64,000 nt of DNA from Pseudidiomarina halophila (GTDB lineage: Bacteria; Pseudomonadota; Gammaproteobacteria; Enterobacterales; Alteromonadaceae). The DNA lies in the NCBI RefSeq assembly GCF_003987215.1, contig NZ_PIPW01000002.1, forward strand, positions 62,001 through 126,000, read 5' to 3'. The notes under the pieces are model-generated. The model saw nothing but the letters and a program-made list of their open reading frames with translations, was not told the DNA's origin and made no database searches. The first letter of the stretch is position 1. Each line of letters opens with the position of its first letter. Position numbers and translations under genes: made by a program. This document shows positions 56,254 through 64,000 of this stretch, in pieces.

Positions 56254-56421
56254 AAGATCCTCTGCTTGTTTGTCTGCGTAGTCCTCCACCTTACGCCCTG
56301 CATCGCTGCTAAATCAAGCAAGGGTTTGCGCAGGTACCGCAGAAACCTGCACGATTAACGCAAGTGGCGGGAAATTGATATACTAACCACGAGACACCCA
56401 TTAATTCTGGACTGAAGATTC

Positions 56422-57243
56422 ATGTTTAAACGCATCCGCGAAGACATCAATAGCGTCTATGCCCGCGATCCAGCTGCACGTAACTGGTTTGAAGTGCTAA
56501 CCACCTATCCTGGGCTCCATGCCATCTGGTGGCATCGTATGAACCACCGGCTGTGGAGCTGGCGGTGTTATTGGCTGGCGCGCTTTCTTTCGACGCTGGC
56601 GCGTTGGTTTACCGGTATCGAAATTCATCCGGGCGCGAAAATTGGTCACCGATTTTTCATCGATCATGGCATGGGTGTGGTGATTGGTGAAACAGCTGAG
56701 ATTGGCGACGACGTCACTATTTATCATGGTGTGACACTAGGAGGCACCAGTTGGAGCCAGGGCAAACGCCATCCGACCTTACGTAACGGCGTAGTCATCG
56801 GCGCTGGCGCGAAAGTGCTGGGGCCAGTTGATGTTGGCAAAAACGCGCGCATTGGCTCAAATGCCGTGGTGGTAAGAGATGTGCCTGCGGAAGCGACCGT
56901 TGTTGGGATTCCGGCGCGCGTGGCGCGCTCGCCGGAAAATGCTGAAGTTAGCAAACGCCGTGAAGCCATGGCTAAGCAATATGGCTTTGATGCCTACGCA
57001 ATCTCGGCAGATAATCCGGATCCTGTTGCAACTGCCATCGGCCGTATGCTGGATCACGTTCATATTCTTGATCAGAAAGTAAGTGATCTCTGCTGCGCAG
57101 TAAATCAGCTTGGCGGCAGTGTGTGTGAGGAACTACCGGAAGTTGAATTAGATGACATGGATTTTCTCAGCGCTGGGCAGGATGCGGCTGAGCGACGCCA
57201 GCAGGATGAAAAGTCGAAACCGAAAACCAAGTCGAGGGAGTGA
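56422..57243 (+). CDS. cysE: serine O-acetyltransferase
   Basis: 273 residues. N-terminal helical domain, then left-handed beta-helix hexapeptides: [62 protein letters not shown]. It makes O-acetylserine for cysteine synthesis. This is the short SAT form, with a charged C-terminal tail. Followed 17 bases later by a TPR lipoprotein gene. Confidence 0.94.
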   Translation: MFKRIREDINSVYARDPAARNWFEVLTTYPGLHAIWWHRMNHRLWSWRCYWLARFLSTLARWFTGIEIHPGAKIGHRFFIDHGMGVVIGETAEIGDDVTIYHGVTLGGTSWSQGKRHPTLRNGVVIGAGAKVLGPVDVGKNARIGSNAVVVRDVPAEATVVGIPARVARSPENAEVSKRREAMAKQYGFDAYAISADNPDPVATAIGRMLDHVHILDQKVSDLCCAVNQLGGSVCEELPEVELDDMDFLSAGQDAAERRQQDEKSKPKTKSRE

Positions 57244-57260
57244 CCGAGAGGTGACACCAC

Positions 57261-58445
57261 ATGAACATGCGAAAATTTGGTTGCTTAACTGCGGCTCTGT
57301 TGCTTTCTGGGTGTGCGGTACAGCCGCAGAATTCGAGCGCTCCAGCGCCCCGTGCGGTGGTTGTAACCGCTGCTGCTGAGTTACAGCAACTGCCCCCATT
57401 TAATTCGAATCTGTTTGAAGCCTACGTTGGGGTGACCACGGAAGACGAGCTATTTGCCCTTACAGCTGAGCAACAAGCCGACTTTCTTGATGATTTTCAT
57501 ACTAAATTTGCCCATCTCCCCGTTAACGAACGTATCGCTGAGTACCTGCACAGTATTACCTTTGGTTTTAATTATAAAGAACAAACCTATACCGCAAGTG
57601 AAGCTCTGACGCGCAGCGCCGGCAACTGTATGGCGTTGGCGATTGTCACGCAAAGCCTGGCACGGTTGGTAGAGGTCGATCTCAGATTTCAGCGGGTGAA
57701 CAACGCACCTGTATACGATCGTAGTGCCAATGTGGTGATGGTATCGGATCATGTCAGGGCTAGATTGTACAAGCCTGGAGAGACGACATCATGGGTCACG
57801 GTGGACTATTTCCCGGCGCGCGAGAGTCGCAACGGTGATTTAGTCAATCAGCAAGAGTTCTTAGCCCTCTATTACCGTAACCGTGCCGCGGAACTCATGC
57901 TTGACGGTGAGCAAAGCGCCGCATTCGCATACGCAAAAGAGGCATTGCGGTACCAGCCATTGGACAGTGATGCGCTAAATATTATTGCGCTGCTGCATCG
58001 GCGTGCTGGTGATGAAACAACCGCAGAGGCTATTTACGCCTTTGTGCTGACCAGAGATAACACCAACCTTAATGTTTTATACAATTACCTGGAGCTGGCG
58101 AAAAAACAGCAACGGCCAACTTTAATCGCTCAATTACAGGAGCAAATTAATCAGCTACCTGATTACAATCCCTACACCTGGATCGCACTTGCCGAGCGCG
58201 CCTATGCTGAAGATGACCTGGCGACGGCCATCCGGATGTACGAAAAAGCTGCGTCTTATGCTCCCTATCTACATGAAGTTTACTGGGGCCAGGCACGCCT
58301 ATACCTGGAGCTGGGACGACCATTGACGGCGAAGCGGATATTGCGAGAAGGTTTAGCAGAAGCCAGAAGGTCGGCTACCAAGAAGAGCTTTAAAGCGGGC
58401 TGGTATAGTTTTGAGGATCCCGTGATACAAAAAAAGCCGCACTAA
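57261..58445 (+). CDS. TPR-repeat lipoprotein with transglutaminase-like region
   Basis: 394 residues. Lipobox LLLSGC; the N-terminal half has a transglutaminase-like stretch (EALTRSAGNCMALAIVTQSLARLVEVDLRFQRV, with a conserved Cys), and the C-terminal half has tetratricopeptide repeats (AFAYAKEALRYQPLDSDALNIIALLHRRAGDETTAEAIY, IRMYEKAASYAPYLHEVYWGQARLYLELG). Probably attached to the outer membrane; partner and role unknown. Confidence 0.8.
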   Translation: MNMRKFGCLTAALLLSGCAVQPQNSSAPAPRAVVVTAAAELQQLPPFNSNLFEAYVGVTTEDELFALTAEQQADFLDDFHTKFAHLPVNERIAEYLHSITFGFNYKEQTYTASEALTRSAGNCMALAIVTQSLARLVEVDLRFQRVNNAPVYDRSANVVMVSDHVRARLYKPGETTSWVTVDYFPARESRNGDLVNQQEFLALYYRNRAAELMLDGEQSAAFAYAKEALRYQPLDSDALNIIALLHRRAGDETTAEAIYAFVLTRDNTNLNVLYNYLELAKKQQRPTLIAQLQEQINQLPDYNPYTWIALAERAYAEDDLATAIRMYEKAASYAPYLHEVYWGQARLYLELGRPLTAKRILREGLAEARRSATKKSFKAGWYSFEDPVIQKKPH

Positions 58446-58457
58446 GTGCGGCTTTTT
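58430..58457. terminator. bidirectional Rho-independent terminator
   Basis: AAAAAAGCCGCAC, loop TAA, GTGCGGCTTTTT. It serves the TPR lipoprotein gene and, read leftward, the cold-shock gene. Confidence 0.88.
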
Positions 58458-58496
58458 GAAATTTGTTTCGCTAGTAAACGTTGCCTGAGCAACTAA

Positions 58497-58703
58497 TTAC
58501 ATAGGTACAACGTTTTCAGCTTGTGGGCCTTTAGGACCTTGAGCGATAGTGAACTGAACAGTTTGTCCTTCAGCTAAGGTTTTGAAACCGTCTGATTGGA
58601 TTGCGCTGAAATGTACGAATACGTCTGCGCCTTGCTCTTGCTCGATGAAACCGAAGCCTTTAGCTTCGTTAAAGAATTTTACTTTACCAGTTACTGTTGA
58701 CAT
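58497..58703 (-). CDS. CspA-family cold-shock protein
   Basis: 68 residues with RNP1 KGFGFIEQ and RNP2 DVFVHFSAI; binds single-stranded RNA/DNA. Preceded by a long leader of about 136 bases from a near-consensus promoter, the arrangement of cold-regulated csp genes. Confidence 0.95.
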   Translation of the reverse strand: MSTVTGKVKFFNEAKGFGFIEQEQGADVFVHFSAIQSDGFKTLAEGQTVQFTIAQGPKGPQAENVVPM

Positions 58704-58845
58704 GCTGATATTCCTCGTAGTGCATGTGAATTCTAGGGTCTTGCTAATAAAAATACGTGTAATACTTGGGACTTACAAAACGAGGTACAACAATAGACTT
58801 CGTAACAGGCCACAATTAGACAGCCGAATTTTTCTAGCGGGAGTG

Positions 58846-58873
58846 AGTATACACCTATTACAGATCTTGTCAA
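58846..58873 (-). promoter_or_regulatory. sigma70 promoter of the cold-shock gene
   Basis: Leftward TTGACA (58868-58873), 16-base spacer, TATACT (58846-58851). Predicted start near 58839, giving a 136-base 5' UTR. Confidence 0.75.
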
Positions 58874-58900
58874 ATTAACTTCTTCAAGAATCTCCGAAGC

Positions 58901-59449
58901 TTAACCACGGATCCAGTTTTTGGTGATGTGCCGGAAGGTATCCGTGCCGCTACGATGCATCCATTCGTAGGCCACCATCTCGCTGGTAACAATTTGAACA
59001 TCAAGTTGTCGCAGTCGTGCCAGCGCTGCTTGTTTATCCGAATCACGGCGCGAACCGACGGCATCGGCAACCACAAAGACCTCGTAACCAGCCTGTTTGA
59101 GGTCGATGGCGGTCTGCAAGATGCAGACATGAGCTTCCATTCCCATCAGCACGACCTGGCGTTTTTCCTGCTGTTGGAGGACGTCGGTAAAGTTGGATTC
59201 CTGCCAGGCACTGAAGTGCAGCTTTTCAATGACGTGGGCGTTTTCGATGACTGCAGATAAATCGTCTACACTTATACCCAGACCCTTGGGGTACTGTTCA
59301 GTAACTACGATGGACACATTTAACTCGTTGGCAATTTCACCTAACCAGCGCATACGCGCGATAAGGTGGTCATATTGATGAACAACAGGCGCAAGTTTTT
59401 CTTGCACGTCGACAATAACAACAACAGAGTCAGCAGCATTTAGCAGCAT
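58901..59449 (-). CDS. isochorismatase-family hydrolase
   Basis: 182 residues. The catalytic triad of the family is visible: Asp in VVIVDVQEKLAP (about residue 14), Lys in VIEKLHFS (about 75) and Cys in GMEAHVCILQTAIDL (about 108). Similar to YcaC-like and nicotinamidase-related proteins; substrate unknown. Confidence 0.88.
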   Translation of the reverse strand: MLLNAADSVVVIVDVQEKLAPVVHQYDHLIARMRWLGEIANELNVSIVVTEQYPKGLGISVDDLSAVIENAHVIEKLHFSAWQESNFTDVLQQQEKRQVVLMGMEAHVCILQTAIDLKQAGYEVFVVADAVGSRRDSDKQAALARLRQLDVQIVTSEMVAYEWMHRSGTDTFRHITKNWIRG

Positions 59450-59561
59450 AGGGTTAGCCTCACAGCATGTTAAACAGAGTTGAGGATATTGTGCCGCAAA
59501 GCACTTGCTATTCCTATAGCTTGACTATAGCTTTGCTTACAAAGGACTGGGATTTTTGAGC

Positions 59562-60608
59562 ATGCCGCAGACACAAAAGACACTAACGGAAGGTTCCGCT
59601 GACGAATTGCTGCGCGCCTTTAACGTAAAAGTTACCGGCAATATTCTTTGGGCCGGAGGTTTTACCGAACTGGTTCTATCTATCGCGCAATTTGTCCTGG
59701 GTAATTTCGGCCAGGCACTGGCTATTCTCAGCGCCGGCTTATTTTTTACCGCTATGGCCTGGTATTACCACGGGCGACGCATTCCCATCCCGGTGCGTAT
59801 CATGTTTATCGGGCTGCTGACGGTGATTACTATTATCTCGATGTACCAGAACGGTACGATCGGCGTCTATTGGACTTATCCGCTTCTGGTTTCCTGCTTT
59901 TTCTTGTTCAGTGGTGGCAAGGGTATTATTGCTGCACTGATACTGACAGTCATTTTTGCTGCGACCGCAATGTATGTAATGCCGCTTGACGACGGTTGGC
60001 GGATCGCTGCCACGTTAGCCATCATCTGTGCGTTAGGTTCTGTGTTTGTGGTGTTGCTCGGAGAGCTGCAAAAACTGCTGCGCAAATTGGTTATTACAGA
60101 TACGCTGACCGGCCTGCAAAATCGTCACTTAGTCACCGGCGTGCTGGAAGATGCAGTCTACCGATTTCGCCGTTACCAACGACCGGCGACAGTAATTATG
60201 GCGGACCTGGATCATTTTAAAAAACTTAATGATGAGCACGGCCACTTGTTTGGTGATCAGGTTTTAAAGCAAGTCGCAGAACGCTTACAAAGTGTCTTAA
60301 GGCAAAATGACAGGTTGTTCCGGGTCGGTGGCGAGGAGTTCCTTATTGTTCTGCCCGAAACAAAATTAGACGAAGCGCAATATGTTGCGGAAAAATTACG
60401 CGCGTTAATCGCCGAACACAGTTTCAATGGCAGGGACGCGAGGGCGGATGTTACCTTGTCCCTGGGCGTGGCTGAACTGGCTGAACAGCAGACGTGGATC
60501 GAATGGCTGAATATCGCCGATTCCGCGCTAATGGAAGCCAAACGTCAGGGTCGGAACCAGGTTCATACAGCTCCTGCGTCACCAACTGCAGAAGTAGCAC
60601 CAACATGA
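59562..60608 (+). CDS. membrane diguanylate cyclase (GGDEF)
   Basis: 348 residues with five to six N-terminal membrane helices (about 25-170) and a C-terminal GGDEF domain. Active-site GGEEF is at 60327-60341; the inhibitory I-site RQND lies exactly five residues before it (60300-60311). The Mg-binding MADLDHFKKLNDEHGHLFGD is intact, so it should make c-di-GMP with product inhibition. A TTG two codons earlier (59556) is an alternative start. It is followed by a second protein of the same design. Confidence 0.9.
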   Translation: MPQTQKTLTEGSADELLRAFNVKVTGNILWAGGFTELVLSIAQFVLGNFGQALAILSAGLFFTAMAWYYHGRRIPIPVRIMFIGLLTVITIISMYQNGTIGVYWTYPLLVSCFFLFSGGKGIIAALILTVIFAATAMYVMPLDDGWRIAATLAIICALGSVFVVLLGELQKLLRKLVITDTLTGLQNRHLVTGVLEDAVYRFRRYQRPATVIMADLDHFKKLNDEHGHLFGDQVLKQVAERLQSVLRQNDRLFRVGGEEFLIVLPETKLDEAQYVAEKLRALIAEHSFNGRDARADVTLSLGVAELAEQQTWIEWLNIADSALMEAKRQGRNQVHTAPASPTAEVAPT

Positions 60609-60666
60609 CTGGTCAGCCAGAAAAGATCAGAGTAAAGTGGCACTAACAGCTAAATTAGGTACGACT

Positions 60667-61680
60667 ATGAATCAACTATCAGCGACACCGGTTTCGGGCA
60701 CATTCGACTTGTGGCAGCACTTTCGGCTGTTGGCCATGCGTACCATTTATTTCGGCTCTGGTATCGTCATCGCCGGCACCGCGGTTTACTCGGCAATGCA
60801 ATCCAACTGGCCAGCCGGTGCGGCACTATTTTGCGTGGCCATGGGCTTCGTTTTAATTGGTTATCTCTATCGCAACGAATTAGCGCCGCAGTGGATTAAC
60901 TTTTTAGTGATTTGCTGTTTGGGAACGCTTGTCAGCGTTTCTATGAAATCGTCCGGAATACTTGGTGTCTACTGGATGTATCCGATTTTAGCGATGGTCT
61001 TTTTTATGTTCGATAAGACCATTTTTGTGCTGGTTATCATGTTGATCTACGCACTCTTTGCCGCTGTTATTTATCAGGTTTTACCTTTTGACTATGCCTG
61101 GCGCGTAGCGATTTCAATGTTGGTATTGATAGGCGTTGGTGCCGCGTTTTTGGTGATGATGGCGAGTATGCAACGTAAGTTATATTCAGCAGCGGCAACG
61201 GACTCTCTCACCGGCTGCATCAAACGCGAATATCTCAGCGAAATGGTGCAGCACGCCATCACTAAAGCGCAACGGGCAAAACAGCCGGCTTCGTTAGTGC
61301 AGATTGATATGGACTCATTCCAGAGTGTGAATGACCGGTATGGTTACCTGTTCGGTGACAAAGTATTGCAAGAGGCCGCAGCGCGAATTCGCAGCGTTGC
61401 GCGGCCAACCGATACGGTCATTCGCTCAAGTGGCGCAGAGTTTGTGGTTATTTTTCCGAATACAGGATGTAAGGAAGCGGCAGAGCTTGCAACTGACATG
61501 CTGGATCGTATTCGTCATGACCCATTCTCAGTCAAATCACTCACGGTGACGGTCACTGCAAGTGGCGGGTTAGCGGAGTTTAAACCGGACCAACATTGGG
61601 GTGAATGGCTTGGTGCTGCAGATTCCGCACTCTATCAGGCGAAGAGCCAGGGTCGGAACCGGCTAAAAGTCGCACAATAA
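60667..61680 (+). CDS. membrane protein with degenerate GGDEF domain
   Basis: 337 residues, same layout as the preceding cyclase (about six membrane helices, then GGDEF). The signature is SGAEF instead of GG(D/E)EF (61429-61443), so cyclase activity is unlikely. The I-site RPTD (61402-61413), five residues upstream, is retained, and so is the LVQIDMDSFQSVNDRYGYLFGD segment. That fits a c-di-GMP receptor rather than an enzyme. ATG at 60667 is chosen (AGGT before it) over the GTG at 60637. Confidence 0.88.
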   Translation: MNQLSATPVSGTFDLWQHFRLLAMRTIYFGSGIVIAGTAVYSAMQSNWPAGAALFCVAMGFVLIGYLYRNELAPQWINFLVICCLGTLVSVSMKSSGILGVYWMYPILAMVFFMFDKTIFVLVIMLIYALFAAVIYQVLPFDYAWRVAISMLVLIGVGAAFLVMMASMQRKLYSAAATDSLTGCIKREYLSEMVQHAITKAQRAKQPASLVQIDMDSFQSVNDRYGYLFGDKVLQEAAARIRSVARPTDTVIRSSGAEFVVIFPNTGCKEAAELATDMLDRIRHDPFSVKSLTVTVTASGGLAEFKPDQHWGEWLGAADSALYQAKSQGRNRLKVAQ

Positions 61681-61737
61681 ATTTGCACCGGACGGTTCAG
61701 CTAGCTACAATTCGCCCCTTTCAAAAAGGAGCAGCTC

Positions 61738-62232
61738 ATGGCACCCGTACTTATTCTAATGGGCTCGCAGTCAGACTGGCCCGTCATGCAACACGCCGCG
61801 AAGATGTTAAAAGATCTTGGCGTCGAGTGGCGCGCTGAGGTTGTGTCAGCACATCGCACCCCTGATCTTCTTAAATCTTCGATGGAACAAGCAGAGCAAG
61901 ATGGTGTTCCCGTGGTGATCGCGGGCGCTGGCGGCGCTGCACATCTACCGGGGATGTTGGCTGCCTATACTGCTATACCGGTGCTTGGTGTACCGGTTCC
62001 CAGCAAGCAGCTTAAAGGCCTTGATAGTTTGTTATCGATTGTACAAATGCCAAAAGGCGTTGCGGTCGGCACTTTGGCGATTGGTCAGGCTGGCGCAGCC
62101 AATGCCGGCTTACTTGCGGCGCAGATTGTCGGTACCACAAACGCTAAGGTGCGTGAGAGCGTTCAGGCATTCCGTACTGCACAACGCGATAAAGTAATGA
62201 ATGGTCCCAAGCTGGAGCTACCAGACGCATGA
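61738..62232 (+). CDS. purE: N5-carboxyaminoimidazole ribonucleotide mutase
   Basis: 164 residues. Class I PurE with [30 protein letters not shown] and [25 protein letters not shown]. Purine synthesis. AGGAGCAGCTC precedes the start; the stop overlaps purK (ATGA). Confidence 0.97.
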   Translation: MAPVLILMGSQSDWPVMQHAAKMLKDLGVEWRAEVVSAHRTPDLLKSSMEQAEQDGVPVVIAGAGGAAHLPGMLAAYTAIPVLGVPVPSKQLKGLDSLLSIVQMPKGVAVGTLAIGQAGAANAGLLAAQIVGTTNAKVRESVQAFRTAQRDKVMNGPKLELPDA

Positions 62233-63314
62233 AGGTGTTGTTTGTCGGGGATGGTCAATTAGGGCAAATGCTTGGCGCCAGCGGCATCGGCTATGGGCAT
62301 GAATGTCTGCTGTACAGTACGCGCACGCAGGAGGTAAAACCCTTATCTGCGCACGTCAGCTTGCCCTGGACGCTGACCGAAGCGATCGCCTGGGCCGATG
62401 TGGTGAGCTGGGAGCATGAAGCGATTCCAGCTGATGTTATTGCTGCTGCGCATGACAAATTCCTGATGGATCCGTCTCGCATCAAAAGCCTTACTGACCG
62501 TCGCGCCGAGAAAAAGCTGTTCGATGATTGCCGTGTGGCGACTTCGCCGTGGCAAAGCTACGGCACGCCAGCAGAACTCGAGAAGCTACTGCGCCAGACG
62601 ACGCAGCCGCTAGTACTGAAAGCCGCCCGCGGTGGCTATGATGGTAAAGGTCAGTGGCGCTTCCGTCCTGGCGATGATATTGCTGAATGCGTTGCTGAAG
62701 CTGGCAAAGAGCCCGGCATCGCCGAGCATCTGATTCCTTTCGAAAAAGAAGTCTCGCTGGTCGGTGCCCGTGGCAAAGATGGTAGCGTACGCTGTTATCC
62801 GTTGACGACCAATGTACACACGCAGGGCATTCTGAGCTATAGCCTGGGTGGCATCGATGTCGTGCCTGAGGCATTGCAAAAACAAGCGGAGCAGGCCTTT
62901 CACCGGCTGACCGATGCACTGTCTTATGTAGGTGTGTTTGCAATCGAATTCTTCGTAGTCGAGGCCAGTGGGCAGACGCAGCTGTTAATCAACGAAGTTG
63001 CGCCACGGGTTCACAACTCAGGGCACTGGACCATGAGTGGCGCCAACTGCAGTCAGTTTGATCTGCACATGCGTGCCCTTACGGGGATGCCATTTCCAGA
63101 GTTGCGGATAGAACCGACGCTGATGCTTAACGTGATTGGCGCGAAGCAGATCCCCGCCGGATTGTGGCACCATCAGGATGCGCAATGCCACTGGTATAAC
63201 AAAGAACCGCGGCCGGGCCGAAAAGTTGGCCATGTCAACGTTCGCACCGCGAACCCTGACACAGCTCTCAGCTGGGTGAAACAGTGGGCGGAAAAGCTTC
63301 AGTTGCTGGCTTAA
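62229..63314 (+). CDS. purK: 5-(carboxyamino)imidazole ribonucleotide synthase
   Basis: 361 residues. ATP-grasp enzyme with [43 protein letters not shown] and [15 protein letters not shown]. It makes N5-CAIR for PurE. Coupled to purE by a 4-base overlap. Confidence 0.97.
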   Translation: MKVLFVGDGQLGQMLGASGIGYGHECLLYSTRTQEVKPLSAHVSLPWTLTEAIAWADVVSWEHEAIPADVIAAAHDKFLMDPSRIKSLTDRRAEKKLFDDCRVATSPWQSYGTPAELEKLLRQTTQPLVLKAARGGYDGKGQWRFRPGDDIAECVAEAGKEPGIAEHLIPFEKEVSLVGARGKDGSVRCYPLTTNVHTQGILSYSLGGIDVVPEALQKQAEQAFHRLTDALSYVGVFAIEFFVVEASGQTQLLINEVAPRVHNSGHWTMSGANCSQFDLHMRALTGMPFPELRIEPTLMLNVIGAKQIPAGLWHHQDAQCHWYNKEPRPGRKVGHVNVRTANPDTALSWVKQWAEKLQLLA

Positions 63315-63317
63315 CGC

Positions 63318-63977
63318 TTACGCAAATACCTCTTGTAGCCATTGATTAATGGCTACAATTTGCTCCTGACAGACCTGATGCTGCATCGGGAAACTCTGAT
63401 ACTTCGCTTCATATCCTTTATCTGACAACCAGTTGTACGCAAGTTTTCCTAAGGATTCAGGGACTACCGGGTCCTGGCTGCCGTGCTGAATCAATATCGG
63501 CAGCTCGCGATTCGCTGCACTGAGCTGAATGCTGTCATGGGTCGCCAGATAGGTCGACAAGGCGAGCAAACCAGCTAAGCGTTGCGGATGCGAGAGGGCT
63601 GCCTCGTAGGCCACCGCGCCACCCTGAGAGAAACCGGCGATGACAATATGCTCTGGGTTGACGCCACGTTCGATCTCACGTTGAATTAAATCGCCAACAG
63701 CCCGTGCTGAAGCGCGGAGTTGCTCACTATCCACTTGCCGTTCAATTGACATCGATAAAATATCGTACCAGGCAGGCATGCGCATGCCGCCATTGATGGT
63801 GACCGGAATTTGTGGCGCGTGAGGAAACACAAAACGTATATGTGCACCGGCAGGTCCATGCAAATGTGGAACTATAGGCGCGAAATCATTGCCATCGGCA
63901 CCGAGGCCATGCAACCAGATCACGCTGCGATTGGCGTTTTGATCCGGCTCGATTTCAACACAGGGCAGGTAAGCCAT
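63318..63977 (-). CDS. carboxylesterase/phospholipase-type alpha/beta hydrolase
   Basis: 219 residues. Catalytic Ser in IAGFSQGGAVAYEAAL (about residue 117), Asp in GSQDPVVPE (about 169), His in MQHQVCQEQ (about 201), and the start VIWLHGLGADGNDFAPIVPHL. Cytoplasmic acyl-protein-thioesterase-like esterase. It converges on purK with a 3-base gap. Confidence 0.92.
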   Translation of the reverse strand: MAYLPCVEIEPDQNANRSVIWLHGLGADGNDFAPIVPHLHGPAGAHIRFVFPHAPQIPVTINGGMRMPAWYDILSMSIERQVDSEQLRASARAVGDLIQREIERGVNPEHIVIAGFSQGGAVAYEAALSHPQRLAGLLALSTYLATHDSIQLSAANRELPILIQHGSQDPVVPESLGKLAYNWLSDKGYEAKYQSFPMQHQVCQEQIVAINQWLQEVFA

Positions 63978-64000
63978 TTACTACTCCTTGGCGTGAGATA

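Overview
The window is a stretch of chromosome from a gammaproteobacterium, most likely Alteromonadales and close to Idiomarinaceae (Idiomarina/Pseudidiomarina type). The evidence is gene content and order: mnmE-yidC-yidD-rnpA-rpmH // dnaA-dnaN-recF-gyrB, fadBA, slt-yigZ-trkH / trkA-rsmB-fmt-def, lysM-dprA-smg-topA_Zn-tsaC-hemF-aroE, polA...engB-cytochrome c4-yihI, and purEK. No tRNA, rRNA or CRISPR array was seen. The lineage call rests on gene order and protein appearance only.

Layout. 1-4980 (+): an M1-like metallopeptidase cut by the window edge, a secreted DUF6702-like protein, a small membrane protein, a secreted PQQ-type sugar dehydrogenase and an OmpA-family lipoprotein. 5031-7869 (-): a FUSC-family membrane protein and a dicarboxylate/amino acid:cation symporter. 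8077-13910 (-): an accessory island made of displaced Rhs C-terminal modules. Four copies of the Rhs core (A at 9010, B at 11050, C at 12590, D at 13780) in different states of decay are followed by variable tips and candidate immunity genes. No full-length rhs gene is present. 13988-15163 (+): an unrecognised secreted cysteine-containing protein.

15204-25392 is the replication-initiation neighbourhood. mnmE, yidC, yidD, rnpA and rpmH run left. dnaA, dnaN, recF and gyrB run right from a 309-bp intergenic region with two opposed DnaA-box-like sites. recF carries two perfect 16-bp parS palindromes in its coding sequence, so this is probably part of the ParB-loaded origin domain. 25481-33587 holds glyQS, tag, a GNAT acetyltransferase, a GC-rich hairpin repeat, tusA and fadBA. 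33727-47441 is a dense block for cell-wall turnover, potassium uptake, translation initiation, DNA uptake, t6A tRNA modification, haem and shikimate. 47456-54953 has polA, engB, a dihaem cytochrome c4 and yihI; two of its intergenic regions look like small-RNA loci at the E. coli spf (Spot 42) and csrC positions. 54946-63977 contains an amidohydrolase, cysE, a TPR lipoprotein, a cold-shock gene with a long leader, an isochorismatase-family hydrolase, a GGDEF pair (one canonical, one degenerate with its I-site kept), purEK and an esterase.

The points most worth a second look are the promoterless Rhs tip array (with a one-base deletion shared by two copies and a 27-bp micro-inversion), the parS pair inside recF, the two candidate sRNAs, and the degenerate GGDEF protein as a possible c-di-GMP receptor.
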